Positions 8,509 through 21,666 of a stretch of DNA of 45,931 nt are shown here, piece after piece. The translations under genes were made by a program, and so were the position numbers. Positions within the stretch are counted from its first letter, which is position 1. Each line of letters starts with the position of its first letter. Source of the stretch: Actinomycetota bacterium (lineage in GTDB: Bacteria > Actinomycetota > Rubrobacteria > Rubrobacterales > Rubrobacteraceae); contig CADDYV010000026.1 in assembly GCA_902810695.1 (NCBI GenBank), forward strand, positions 1 through 45,931, given 5' to 3'. The notes below the pieces were generated by a model. That model was not told the DNA's origin, made no database searches, and saw only the letters and a program-made list of their open reading frames with translations.

Positions 8509-9394
8509 GGGTAGCCAGCCGCTCTCCTTCCAGGATCTCTCCCATCTCCCTACCAACCATAGCTTCGCCCAGGCCCTGGCTCGCCTCAGCTATAGCCTTC
8601 GGGTCGTTGTAGTTGGTTGTGGCCTTTACTATCGCCTCTGCCCGCTTTACCGGATCCCCGCTCTTGAAGATCCCACTCCCCACAAATACTCCATCAGCCC
8701 CAAGCTGCATCATTAAAGCCGCATCCGCTGGCGTGGCTATCCCCCCAGCCGTAAACAGAACCACCGGAAGCCGCCCGTTTTCTGCAACCCACTTCACCAA
8801 CTCATAGGGCGCCCCTAAAGACTTGGCTTCGGCCATCAGCTCTTCAGGCCCGAGGGTGGTGAGCTTCCTTATTCCCCCCACAATGGAGCGCATGTGCCTT
8901 ACCGCCTCTACCACATTGCCGGTTCCGGCCTCGCCTTTGGAGCGGATCATGGCCGCCCCCTCTCCTATGCGCCTGAGAGCCTCACCGAGGTTGGTAGCCC
9001 CGCACACAAACGGAACGGTAAAGTCCCACTTGTTTATGTGGTTGGTCTCATCAGCGGGGGTGAGAACCTCTGATTCGTCCACATAATCAACCTCAAGGGC
9101 TTCCAGAACCTGCGCCTCGACGAAGTGGCCTATCCTCGCCTTGGCCATAACGGGGATGGTTACAGCCTGCTGGATCTCCAGGATCTTCTGTGGATCTGCC
9201 ATTCTCGCAACGCCTCCGTGGGCGCGGATGTCGGCGGGCACCCTTTCGAGAGCCATCACCGCGACGGCTCCTGCCTCCTCGGCGATTTTGGCCTGCTCGG
9301 CGTTTACCACATCCATGATGACCCCGCCTTTGAGCATCTGGGCCATCCCGCTCTTCACCCTGAAAGTTCCGGTTAGCTGTCCATTTTCTGCCAT
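8498..9394 (-). CDS. pdxS: Pyridoxal 5'-phosphate synthase lyase subunit PdxS
   Basis: 298 aa from the ATG giving [20 protein letters not shown], preceded by CGGGAGAAAAGC as ribosome binding site. This TIM-barrel enzyme builds pyridoxal phosphate from ribose 5-phosphate, glyceraldehyde 3-phosphate and ammonia from PdxT. Visible motifs are [32 protein letters not shown], the lysine segment [15 protein letters not shown] and GSGIFKS near the end. An upstream in-frame extension to 9463 is non-homologous and rejected. First gene of pdxS-pdxT-yebC. Confidence 0.97.
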   Translation of the reverse strand: MAENGQLTGTFRVKSGMAQMLKGGVIMDVVNAEQAKIAEEAGAVAVMALERVPADIRAHGGVARMADPQKILEIQQAVTIPVMAKARIGHFVEAQVLEALEVDYVDESEVLTPADETNHINKWDFTVPFVCGATNLGEALRRIGEGAAMIRSKGEAGTGNVVEAVRHMRSIVGGIRKLTTLGPEELMAEAKSLGAPYELVKWVAENGRLPVVLFTAGGIATPADAALMMQLGADGVFVGSGIFKSGDPVKRAEAIVKATTNYNDPKAIAEASQGLGEAMVGREMGEILEGERLATRGW

Positions 9395-9487
9395 GCTTTT
9401 CTCCCGATTATGCTTATAAGAACTCGCCCAAGTTATCTTACTACCAGCGCCTTCAAGCGCCAACGTAAAGCGGCAGTTCGCAGCAGG

Positions 9488-9697
9488 TCAATCTATTCTT
9501 ATGCGCTCTCTACGCCCGGCCTCTGAGGACTCTTGCGGCTTTCCGAACTTCGCAAGCGCCCCCACGCCTTTTAGGGCCTCGATCCCGGCCCGACGGAAGT
9601 GCCTACTCGAGCGATTGCGCCTCTCTCCGGGCACGAGCACGTACGCAACCACGCCCAGCAATGGATGACGCCTGCGCTGTGTCTCGTGATTATTCAT
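9488..9697 (-). CDS. Small basic hypothetical protein
   Basis: 69 aa, rich in Arg and His, with one short hydrophobic run (LLGVVAYVLVPG). The start overlaps the end of the ArsA-type ATPase gene by 8 nt, which suggests translational coupling. I do not recognise the family and cannot exclude a chance reading frame. If real, it would be the last gene of the protease-ATPase unit. Confidence 0.4.
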   Translation of the reverse strand: MNNHETQRRRHPLLGVVAYVLVPGERRNRSSRHFRRAGIEALKGVGALAKFGKPQESSEAGRRERIRID

Positions 9698-10856
9698 GCA
9701 ACCTCACCTTGAGTTGGTTTCCTTCGACTTTCGCCCCCGACGCCGACAGCCGTGCCATGGAGTCCGGCAGTAGGACATTCCTCTTGTAGCCTCCAATCCG
9801 CACCAGAAGCTCCGCGCCGCGCTTGGACAGATCCAGATTCGCCTTCTCGACAAACGGCAGATTGAGGATGACCTCGTAGCCGTCGCCGTTCTTGACGATG
9901 CTGTGCGCCTCTCCCTCGTAGAGCATCTCCAGGGGATCCACATCCCCGAATACATCCTCGCTCAAGGCCGAGAGGGCTTCCAGGCCGTACATCTCCCGGT
10001 CGAAGAGGCGTGCCTTGAGGATGGGAAGCGGCGAGAAAGACTCTTCTATCGTTTGCAGGTGCTCCGTTTGCGCCTCCAGCCAGCGGGAGAAGTACGGGTC
10101 TGAAACGGTCTCCGGCAGTAGCCGGTTTACGATTACCGCGTCTACCCCGTAGTCGTAGAGGTTGAGGTAGGTGTAGGCCCGTCTCGCCTCGGCGATCACC
10201 ATCTTCTCGGCGTTCGTAACCAGGCGGATCGAGGCGTTCTTGCGGTCCGTGAGGATGTCCTCGACCTCCGAGAGCGCGTCGTAGAAGCGCTGCCCGGCGG
10301 CGAAGACGCTGTCCTCGGGTAGCGGCGGCAGGGACCTCGTCCGGCGAGCGAGAGGGCGGGCGATGCTAGCGATCCGGCGTTGGATGGGCAGTATCTTGTC
10401 CACGTACCAGCTCATCTGGTCTGGCAGGCTCAGCAACTTCAGCGTCTCGCCGGTCGGCGCAGCGTCCAGGATCAGAGCGTCGTAGAGACCCTCGCGGCGG
10501 TGCCGGCGCACCGTGAGCAATCCGAAGAGTTCGTCCATGCCCGGCAGCATCGCCAGCTCGTCGGCGGCCACGTCGGTCGTCCCCTGCCACTCGAAGACCG
10601 CAGTGACGTAGTTCTGGATCTCGGCCCAGTACTCCTCCATCATGGACGACGGGTCCATCTCCTGGGCATAGAGTCCAGAAGCCATCTCTTTTGGCTCGGG
10701 CCCGACCTTCGCATCGAAAGCATCCGAGAGCGAGTGTGCCGGGTCGGTGCTCATCACCAGAACTTTCTTCCCGGACCTCGACGCCTTGAGCGCAGTAGCC
10801 GCCGCCACGCTCGTCTTGCCCACGCCCCCCTTGCCGGTATAGAGAATGATCCGCAT
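9690..10856 (-). CDS. ArsA/Get3-type ATPase with C-terminal HSP20-like domain
   Basis: 388 aa from the ATG at 10856. The deviant Walker A GKGGVGKTS is at residues 8-16, DPAHSLSDAF is the switch I region, and LDAAPTGETLKLLSLP matches the A-loop/DTAPTGHT region of ArsA and Get3. The last 65 or so residues (YEVILNLPFVEKANLDLSK onward) resemble the small HSP20-like domain fused to many bacterial ArsA homologues. Such proteins either energise arsenite efflux or, like Get3, handle membrane proteins. No arsB or arsR lies nearby and the gene sits 2 nt after a membrane protease gene, so I favour a membrane-protein role. The CxxC of Get3 is not seen. Confidence 0.85.
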   Translation of the reverse strand: MRIILYTGKGGVGKTSVAAATALKASRSGKKVLVMSTDPAHSLSDAFDAKVGPEPKEMASGLYAQEMDPSSMMEEYWAEIQNYVTAVFEWQGTTDVAADELAMLPGMDELFGLLTVRRHRREGLYDALILDAAPTGETLKLLSLPDQMSWYVDKILPIQRRIASIARPLARRTRSLPPLPEDSVFAAGQRFYDALSEVEDILTDRKNASIRLVTNAEKMVIAEARRAYTYLNLYDYGVDAVIVNRLLPETVSDPYFSRWLEAQTEHLQTIEESFSPLPILKARLFDREMYGLEALSALSEDVFGDVDPLEMLYEGEAHSIVKNGDGYEVILNLPFVEKANLDLSKRGAELLVRIGGYKRNVLLPDSMARLSASGAKVEGNQLKVRLHE

Positions 10857-10858
10857 AT

Positions 10859-11707
10859 CTAACTGAGCGTCGCCGGGTCGGGAACGTAGGTTGCCGCCAT
10901 CAAGAGGGCGAGAATGGCGATGAGTCCAAAGTACACCAGACCAACCATTACGCGGTGCCTGGGTGCGACCTGGTAATACGCCTTCCCCTCCGGCGTGTTG
11001 CGCGTCTTCCATCTCCGCCACAGCTCCGTCCCGCCGAGAAACGCGATCAGGATCAGAATGAAGTTTGGGTGCACGAAGAGCAGCGCAATCATCCCGGCTA
11101 TCCCCAAAACCCAGAACACGGGCGACATGGCCCCAACCGCCCGTCCCCCATCGAGCGGCAGCATGGGCAGCAGGTTGAAGAGGTTCAGGAAAAACCCTAT
11201 GTAGGCCAGCCCCAGAAACAACGGGTGGTGGGTGGCGGCGTAGATCCCCAGTGCTCCCAGAGAGCCGAGCGTTCCGAGCACTGGCCCGGCCAGACCGACC
11301 CGCGCCTCGGCGAGCGCGTTCTTGGGCATCTGCTTCATCGAGACGAAAGCGCCCAGAAACGGGATGAACATCGGGGCCGAAGCCCTGATTCCCTCTCGCC
11401 TGAGCTGCAACACATGCCCCATCTCGTGAACCCAGATCAAGACCACAAACCCCACGGCAAACCACGCGGGGAACAGCAGCATGTATGCCCCGACGCTCAC
11501 CAGCATGGTAAGAGCCGTGCCGAAGAACTTGACTTTCAGCAGCAAGAGCAGAAGGCTCTTGAACTTCGCCAACAGCCCTCCGAGAACGGCCAGCGGCGCC
11601 ACAAGACGTTTTATAAAACCTCTCCAGCCCCCGCTCTCCGGCCCCCGATGAGGAAGCGTTGCTGGCTCTGGGGTACCTTGCTCGATCCGAGTATCAAAAA
11701 GAGGCAT
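10859..11707 (-). CDS. M50-family (site-2 protease-like) membrane metalloprotease
   Basis: 282 aa from the ATG at 11707, chosen because AGGAGG lies 6 nt upstream; an in-frame ATG at 11749 lacks this. About six membrane segments are predicted. The zinc site HExxH reads WVHEMGHVLQ, and the second metal ligand lies in LLPMLPLDGGRAVG, the usual LDG motif. It belongs to the compact membrane M50 group without a PDZ domain. Substrates are unknown; anti-sigma factors or misfolded membrane proteins are family precedents. It is followed after 2 nt by the ArsA-type ATPase. Confidence 0.87.
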   Translation of the reverse strand: MPLFDTRIEQGTPEPATLPHRGPESGGWRGFIKRLVAPLAVLGGLLAKFKSLLLLLLKVKFFGTALTMLVSVGAYMLLFPAWFAVGFVVLIWVHEMGHVLQLRREGIRASAPMFIPFLGAFVSMKQMPKNALAEARVGLAGPVLGTLGSLGALGIYAATHHPLFLGLAYIGFFLNLFNLLPMLPLDGGRAVGAMSPVFWVLGIAGMIALLFVHPNFILILIAFLGGTELWRRWKTRNTPEGKAYYQVAPRHRVMVGLVYFGLIAILALLMAATYVPDPATLS

Positions 11708-11792
11708 CCTGGCCTCCTCTTTTCTATCCTGGTAGGAGTAGTGTTCCATGCACGAGAGTATACCCGTTCGAGGATGAAATCTGCCCAGAGAT

Positions 11793-12179
11793 TTATCGCC
11801 CCGGGCGACGCTCCCTGTCGAACCGTTCCTGAGCCTCGACTGTCCGGACCGCCTCCGGGATCGCCTCCAGCCTGCCCCTCGGGATAGGCTCTCCGGTATC
11901 GTCGCAGATGCCGTAGCTGCCTTCTTCTATTTTCTGCAGCGCACGCTCTACCTCCTCAAGACGCCGCTCGGCCTGCTCTCCGAGCGTGGCATCCATCTCG
12001 CGCGTGAACATCTGCTGACTCATGTCCCCCGCGTCGAACTGCGAGCCGCGCTCCTCATCGCTCCGGTCCTGCTCGTCCTCTTCCATACCACGCTGTATCC
12101 GGAGCAACTCTTCGCGCAACGCTTCGAGCCTCTCCCACTGTTCCTGAACAAATTTTTCGTCAAGTTCCTGATTCTGCAT
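11793..12179 (-). CDS. DksA/TraR-like protein lacking the zinc-finger cysteines
   Basis: 128 aa. The long acidic N-terminal coiled coil (residues about 5-88) is followed by a C-terminal globule. That globule follows the DksA/TraR pattern (YGICDDTGEPIPRGRLEAIPEA). The usual four cysteines read C92, T95, T113 and A116, so zinc cannot be bound in the normal way. DksA-family proteins enter the RNA polymerase secondary channel and alter rRNA promoter use. The gene lies just downstream of the rRNA operon on the same strand, which may be coincidence. Whether it still binds polymerase is unknown. Confidence 0.75.
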   Translation of the reverse strand: MQNQELDEKFVQEQWERLEALREELLRIQRGMEEDEQDRSDEERGSQFDAGDMSQQMFTREMDATLGEQAERRLEEVERALQKIEEGSYGICDDTGEPIPRGRLEAIPEAVRTVEAQERFDRERRPGR

Positions 12180-12314
12180 GGTTTTCTTCTTTCCCCTGTA
12201 ATCTGTTACATCTACAGCGTCTCATCTCTCCTTAACGAGTTCTTTCGCAACCCAAGATCGTACCGTGAAAGATAGGACGCTGCTGCGCCTCAAAAGAGAT
12301 CAAACAATAAAAAA

Positions 12315-12427
<113 letters not shown>

Positions 12428-12483
12428 TTTCTTAAAAAGCATATTCAGTTGTAGAGGCCCTGCAAAAGCAGGAGCCCGGTCCC

Positions 12484-12502
12484 TGAAAACTGCATAGTGC
12501 GA
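12484..12502. repeat. 23S rRNA processing stem, 3' arm
   Basis: This 19-nt sequence is the exact reverse complement of 15530-15548 just upstream of the 23S 5' end. The two arms would form the precursor helix cut by RNase III. Confidence 0.8.
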
Positions 12503-12510
12503 AAAAACCA

Positions 12511-15519
<3,009 letters not shown>

Positions 15520-15529
15520 GCATTCGGAT

Positions 15530-15548
15530 TCGCACTATGCAGTTTTCA
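15530..15548. repeat. 23S rRNA processing stem, 5' arm
   Basis: TCGCACTATGCAGTTTTCA pairs perfectly over 19 nt with 12484-12502, flanking the 23S gene. The rest of the 16S-23S spacer (15549-15776) holds no tRNA gene that I can fold. Confidence 0.8.
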
Positions 15549-15612
15549 AAGACCAGGCACCTACGCTCTCGCGGGCGCATAAAACTCCGCCAAACTCAGG
15601 ACTCAAAGGCCC

Positions 15613-15626
15613 TGAAAACTGAATAG
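15613..15626. repeat. 16S rRNA processing stem, 3' arm
   Basis: TGAAAACTGAATAG is the exact reverse complement of 17445-17458 upstream of 16S. Partial pairing continues outward (GAAAGACAAAACCC with GGGTTTTACCTGTCTTTC), so the precursor helix is longer with a bulge. Confidence 0.75.
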
Positions 15627-15776
15627 CAGCTACTCGAAAGACAAAACCCTACAGCCAGAACTGGTCGAAGTGTCCTAGGTCGGAATCGCTTTCCGGAGCG
15701 GCGAGCTTTGCTCCAGCCTGCCCCGCTATGTAGGCGATCCGTCCGGTCGAGCGTTACCGCTCTACCGCACTCCCTA

Positions 15777-17325
<1,549 letters not shown>

Positions 17326-17444
17326 AATTCAATCCAATGATTGAGGCGGGCCTGATACCCGCTCGGCGATCCTTATTAGACTCTCGGACCGCAGAGAGTC
17401 AGTCCCGGCTGTTTTGGTAGACGGGTTTTACCTGTCTTTCGCTA

Positions 17445-17458
17445 CTATTCAGTTTTCA
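17445..17458. repeat. 16S rRNA processing stem, 5' arm
   Basis: CTATTCAGTTTTCA pairs with 15613-15626. The stretch 17326-17696 contains only the rRNA leader and promoter: this arm, the hairpin at 17531-17548 and the promoter at 17631-17658. I see no gene in it. Confidence 0.75.
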
Positions 17459-17530
17459 AGGCCTCCAAGCCCCTCGCCTCTCGGCGGAGCAACCTGGACA
17501 GGGATCTAAACCTTTCAGAGCGACTGAAAC

Positions 17531-17548
17531 GCCCGCCTCTCGGCGGGC
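17531..17548 (-). other. GC-rich hairpin in the rRNA leader
   Basis: In the transcript GCCCGCC and GGCGGGC close a GAGA tetraloop (GNRA type). There is no T-run, so it is unlikely to terminate. It could be part of the antitermination or leader-folding signal of the rRNA operon. Confidence 0.45.
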
Positions 17549-17630
17549 CAGGGAAGACTCCCGCTTTTTGGGGACCTTACCCTGTTTGCTCCTTTTCGGT
17601 TGTCAAGTGGACCCCCGTCATGCTTTGCGG

Positions 17631-17658
17631 AGTATACCAACCCGCTCGGGGTTGTCAA
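17631..17658 (-). promoter_or_regulatory. rRNA operon promoter
   Basis: On the minus strand TTGACA (17653-17658) and TATACT (17631-17636) are spaced by 16 bp, an almost consensus promoter. Transcription would start near 17624, about 300 nt before 16S. It lies within 40 bp of the tyrS stop codon. Confidence 0.75.
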
Positions 17659-17696
17659 CTGGTTTTCCAGGAAATTTTTGTAGGAGAATTATGCCT

Positions 17697-18860
17697 CTAA
17701 TCCTCGATAGTGATGCGGGCGTAGCGCCGCTTTCCGACCTGCAAAACATCACCTTTTATGCTCTCTGGATCGAGGTTGATCTTCTCGTCCTGGATCACTT
17801 TTTCACCGAGCCGTACGGCGCCGCCGCGGATGAAGCGCCTGGCTTCACCGTTGGTCTTCGCAAACCCGGCGCGGGTTATGAGGTCCACGATCCATATCTC
17901 CTTCTCAGGAGGAAGCGCGACCTCCGGGACATCGTCCGGGACTTCCCGGCGGACTACCGTATCGAAGTGCTTCTCGGCTTCTGCGACCGCGCGCGCTCCG
18001 TGGAACTCCTTTACCAGCGAGCGAGCCAGCGTGCGTTTTTGTTCGACGGGCTCGGCTTCGGGCATCGGGCGTTCGAGAAGGAGCGAGTAGTAGTCTGGCA
18101 TGATCTCATCGGGGATGCTCATCACCTTGCCGAACATGTCCTCGGGCGGCTCGGTTATACCGATGTAGTTGCCGACGGATTTGCTCATCTTTATCTTCCC
18201 GTCGGTGCCGACGAGCAACGGTGTGGTGAGCACGCACTGGGGGCGTTTGCCGAAGTACTCCATGACGTGGCGGCCCATGAGCAGGTTGTAGAGCTGGTCT
18301 GTCCCGCCGAGTTCTACGCCGGCGTCTATGGCAACGGAGTCGTAAGCCTGCATCAGCGGGTAGAGTAGCTCGGTCAGGGAGATGGGGCTTCCCGAGGCGT
18401 AACGCTTGGCGAAGTCATCGCGCTCCAGGATGCGCGCCACGGTGGTAGCCCGTGTCAGGTTTATGATGTCGGCCATCGAGAGGGGGGCAAGCCACTCGGA
18501 GTTGTACCGGATCTCCGTGCGTTCCTTATCGAGTATGAGGTACGCTTGGTCGAGATAGGTACGGGTGTTCTCCCCGATCTGCTCCGGAGAGAGGATGGGA
18601 CGGGTTTTGGAGCGCCCCGAAGGGTCTCCGACGCGGGCGGTATAGTCGCCTATGACGAGGACTGCGGTGTGCCCGAGATCCTGGAACTCGCGCAGCTTTT
18701 TCAGCACGACAGCGAATCCCAGGTGTATGTCCGGAGCTGTGGGGTCTATGCCGAGTTTGACCCGAAGCTTCTCGTTGCGGAGACGGCGATCCAACTCCTC
18801 CTCGGTAACCACGTCCACGGCGTTTTTGCGGATTTTCTCTAGGGCTGAGTGGTCTGTCAT
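17697..18860 (-). CDS. tyrS: Tyrosyl-tRNA synthetase
   Basis: 387 aa from MTDHSALEKI at 18860; an ATG five codons upstream (18875) is equally possible, and neither has a clear ribosome binding site. The enzyme charges tRNA-Tyr. The class I HIGH-type motif reads APDIHLGF and the KMSKS loop reads KIKMSKSVGNY. GGTDQLYNLLMGR is the tyrosine/ATP site. The final 65 or so residues form an S4 RNA-binding domain (GFAKTNGEARRFIRGGAVRL). It belongs to the group with a plain KMSKS motif, unlike the E. coli form (KFGKT). The gene is divergent from the penicillin-binding protein gene, with under 70 bp between. Confidence 0.95.
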   Translation of the reverse strand: MTDHSALEKIRKNAVDVVTEEELDRRLRNEKLRVKLGIDPTAPDIHLGFAVVLKKLREFQDLGHTAVLVIGDYTARVGDPSGRSKTRPILSPEQIGENTRTYLDQAYLILDKERTEIRYNSEWLAPLSMADIINLTRATTVARILERDDFAKRYASGSPISLTELLYPLMQAYDSVAIDAGVELGGTDQLYNLLMGRHVMEYFGKRPQCVLTTPLLVGTDGKIKMSKSVGNYIGITEPPEDMFGKVMSIPDEIMPDYYSLLLERPMPEAEPVEQKRTLARSLVKEFHGARAVAEAEKHFDTVVRREVPDDVPEVALPPEKEIWIVDLITRAGFAKTNGEARRFIRGGAVRLGEKVIQDEKINLDPESIKGDVLQVGKRRYARITIED

Positions 18861-18924
18861 AGAAACATTATCCATCCCGGAGCGCGCTGTTTTGCAGTTT
18901 CGGTTGATGTAATATAGCAGGCCG

Positions 18925-21024
18925 ATGACCCGGACTAACCAGAAGAAGCGAACCGCTAGTCCCAAACGTCCGGCTTCCGGGAGCATTGGCTGGCTGCCGG
19001 AGAGCTTAAAAAAGAAACCCCGCGAGAGTGATACTCTACGGCTCAAAATTCTTCGTGGTGCGGGGATTTTCTTTCTGTGCGCCCTGGTTGCTGCCCTGGG
19101 ATTCGCAGCCGGAGGTTATCTCGGGCTCGTAAAGGCTGTAGACAAGCTCAAGAAACCAACCTACGTCTCCACGCAACCGACCTACATATATTCGGCTCCG
19201 CTGGGGAAGACCGAGGGTTCCAGACGAGTTATCGGAACCATATTCGAGGGCAAGAACCACCGCACTGCGTCTCTGAACGAGATGCCGCCGAATCTCTTGA
19301 ACGCACTGGTGGTCAAGGAGGACAAACGTTTCAGGGAGCACGGCGGCGTAGACCTGTGGGGCATAATGCGGGCGCTGTACGCCGATATCCGGGCAGGAAA
19401 GGCTGTCGAAGGCGCGTCCACTATCACGCAGCAGTTCGTAAGGAACGCCTATCTCACCCAGGCACCGACGATTACCCGCAAGATCAGGGAAGCTTTGATC
19501 TCTATCGAGATCGAACGTCGCTACAGTAAGGACCAGATCCTGGCCGACTGCCTGAATACGGTGTACTTTGGCAACAACGCCTACGGAGTCGAAGCCGCCT
19601 CGGAGACGTACTTCAACAAGTCGGTGCAGGATCTCACGACCGCCGAATCGGCCACGCTGGTCGGGTTACTCTGGTCTCCTTCATCTCTAGGCAAAGACGA
19701 GAAAGCGGCCAAAGCCCAACGTAACCTGGTGCTCAGGAAGATGTTCGACGCCGGGTACATCACCGAGCAGGACTACAAGAGCGCGCTGCACGAGCCGATG
19801 CCGAAAAAATGGCCGGAGAACCCGATGAATACGACCGGGCTTACCGGACCGTCTTCCACGAGGGACTTCACGGAGATGGTGGAACAGAGGCTCGTCGACA
19901 AGTATGGGGCCGCTACCGTACTGAGAGGCGGCCTGAGCGTCTACACCACGCTGAACCTCAAGGATCAGATCTACGCCCAGAACCTCCTCTACGGACCGAA
20001 CGGTTATCTCTCCAACCCGAACTATCCGGATGCCGCCCTCGTCTCCATAGACCCAAATACGGGGAACATAGAGGCGATGGTAGGAGGGCGAAACCAGAAC
20101 TCGGACTTCAACCTGGTAACCCAGGGACAGAGACAACCCGGCAGTTCGTTCAAACCCTTCGCCCTGATAGCCGCTTTGGAGCAGGGCATTAGCCCGAAGA
20201 GAAAGTTCGTCTCCGAGAAAAAGGTCTACCACATAAAGAGACCCGGCGGCAGTGCCGAGAAGTGGAAGGTCGAGAACTACGAGGGGATCGAGCGAGGTCG
20301 GATCACGCTTCAGGACGCGCTCTGGCAGTCGGATAACACCGTGTTCACGGACCTGGCAACGAACGCCAACGGGCGCGGGCTGAAAAACGGTCCCGAGAAG
20401 ATCGCCGAGGTAGCCAGAAAGCTCGGGATTCAAGCGGACTTCAAGAAACACCCCAACCCCTCGATAGTGCTCGGAACTCAGGTGGTCTCGCCGCTGGACA
20501 TGGCGAGAGCCTACGCCACGATAGCCAACGAGGGGAGGCGGGTCGAGCCGCGTGCGATAACCAGGGTCGTGCAGAACGAGGGACAGAGGAACCAGAAAGT
20601 TCTCTATTCGGCTCCAAAGCATCCGAAAGGCAAGCAGGTCATACCGAAGAAGATAGCCAGAGAAACCATCAGCCTCATGATGGGCGACATAAACCAGGGC
20701 ATAGCCAGCAAGGCCTCTCTGGGCGACAGACCGGCAGCGGGCAAGACCGGGACTTCGGAGAACTTCTTCGACTCCTGGTTCATCGGGTTCACGCCGCAGC
20801 TAACGACAGCCGTGTGGATGGGCTACAGCCAGGGCGGCAAGACCCTGGAGGGTTTGATCGGCCCGGAGGCCCAGCAGATCGGCAACGAACCTACCCCCAC
20901 CGTCATCTGGCACGATTATATGCAGCACTCCCTGCAGGGAGAACCCAAGAAACAGTTCAAAGGCGTTACCCCTACTCCGCCGGATGCCACCAACGGCTTC
21001 TACGGCCCAGCAGGGACTCAATAA
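18925..21024 (+). CDS. Class A penicillin-binding protein (transglycosylase-transpeptidase)
   Basis: 699 aa. The cytoplasmic tail is very basic (residues 1-45), followed by one membrane anchor (46-68). A GT51 glycosyltransferase domain follows, with the catalytic Glu132 in KEDKRFREHGGVD and the EGASTITQQ motif (162-170). The transpeptidase domain has the nucleophile Ser407 in SSFK (407-410), SDN (469-471) and KTGTS (607-611). It polymerises and cross-links peptidoglycan outside the membrane. The C-terminus is short, without PASTA or other added domains. A TAATAT hexamer (18910-18915) ends 9 nt before the ATG and no Shine-Dalgarno sequence is seen, which suggests a leaderless mRNA. Confidence 0.95.
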   Translation: MTRTNQKKRTASPKRPASGSIGWLPESLKKKPRESDTLRLKILRGAGIFFLCALVAALGFAAGGYLGLVKAVDKLKKPTYVSTQPTYIYSAPLGKTEGSRRVIGTIFEGKNHRTASLNEMPPNLLNALVVKEDKRFREHGGVDLWGIMRALYADIRAGKAVEGASTITQQFVRNAYLTQAPTITRKIREALISIEIERRYSKDQILADCLNTVYFGNNAYGVEAASETYFNKSVQDLTTAESATLVGLLWSPSSLGKDEKAAKAQRNLVLRKMFDAGYITEQDYKSALHEPMPKKWPENPMNTTGLTGPSSTRDFTEMVEQRLVDKYGAATVLRGGLSVYTTLNLKDQIYAQNLLYGPNGYLSNPNYPDAALVSIDPNTGNIEAMVGGRNQNSDFNLVTQGQRQPGSSFKPFALIAALEQGISPKRKFVSEKKVYHIKRPGGSAEKWKVENYEGIERGRITLQDALWQSDNTVFTDLATNANGRGLKNGPEKIAEVARKLGIQADFKKHPNPSIVLGTQVVSPLDMARAYATIANEGRRVEPRAITRVVQNEGQRNQKVLYSAPKHPKGKQVIPKKIARETISLMMGDINQGIASKASLGDRPAAGKTGTSENFFDSWFIGFTPQLTTAVWMGYSQGGKTLEGLIGPEAQQIGNEPTPTVIWHDYMQHSLQGEPKKQFKGVTPTPPDATNGFYGPAGTQ

Positions 21025-21045
21025 CCTGACAAACCAGGCTGTTGC

Positions 21046-21663
21046 CTATACCTTCGAGCGCCTCAACCCGCGCTCGAAAATCTCCCGCGGCTTTACGGAG
21101 ACATCGGAATCGCCGTAGAGCAGGTATCGCCACGGAAGGTCCGCTCCTCGCGTGATGCCGATACGGGTGGTGGAGATAATCTCCTCGTCTGGCAGCTCTC
21201 CGTAGGATATGGAAATCGCTCCATCAGTCATACTCTGTCCGTCCTGGAAAAGTTCGACGCCCAACGCCTGGGTAAGCCTGCCGGGACCGTCGCACAGGTG
21301 GATCTTCCGTCCGCGCCGCCTTTCCATGAGATTTCGTCCTTCCACCGGGCGCAGGGCGCGCAGAAGCACAGCGCTTCCCACTCCTTTTTTCTCGCAAACG
21401 ACGTTCAGCATCCGATGGGTGCCATAAGAGAGGTATACGTAAGCGAGCCCCGGCGCACCGAAGATCGTGCGGTTGCGCATGGTAGGCCCGTTGTAGGCGT
21501 GGCAGGCGGGATCTTCTGGCCGGTACGCCTCGGTCTCCACTATGATCCCGGAGGCTACCCCCTCGGGCGTGCGGTGCGAGAGCACGCATCCCAGAAGGTC
21601 CACGGCAACCTCGCGGGGATCACGGTCATAAAAGTCTACCCCGAGGATCTGCCCCGGCTTCAA
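21046..21663 (-). CDS. DNA-3-methyladenine glycosylase (AAG/MPG family)
   Basis: 205 aa. It removes alkylated purines such as 3-methyladenine from DNA, starting base excision repair. Family signatures include LLGCVLSHR, GIIVETEAYRPEDPACHA with the catalytic Glu, the NRTIFGAPGLAYVYLSYG intercalating-tyrosine region, and DGPGRLTQALGV. Length is typical. The start is 3 nt after the stop of the DUF370 gene, so the two are probably co-transcribed. Confidence 0.93.
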   Translation of the reverse strand: MKPGQILGVDFYDRDPREVAVDLLGCVLSHRTPEGVASGIIVETEAYRPEDPACHAYNGPTMRNRTIFGAPGLAYVYLSYGTHRMLNVVCEKKGVGSAVLLRALRPVEGRNLMERRRGRKIHLCDGPGRLTQALGVELFQDGQSMTDGAISISYGELPDEEIISTTRIGITRGADLPWRYLLYGDSDVSVKPREIFERGLRRSKV

Positions 21664-21666
21664 CTC

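Noticed and set aside
10857-11465. N-terminal extension of the ArsA-type ATPase
   Set aside because: The extra 200 residues overlap the M50 protease gene in another frame and are not homologous; the ATPase starts at MRIILYTGKGG.
12180-12314. 7-bp repeat CAGCGTC/GACGCTG between the DksA-like gene and 5S
   Set aside because: The loop would be over 50 nt and there is no T-run, so it is not a convincing terminator. I see nothing else in this gap.
15520-15776. Possible spacer tRNA between 16S and 23S
   Set aside because: No cloverleaf, TTCGA arm or acceptor stem can be formed.
17578-17606. Second TTGACA (17601-17606) as a tandem rRNA promoter
   Set aside because: No acceptable -10 box lies 16-18 bp away (AGGGTA only).
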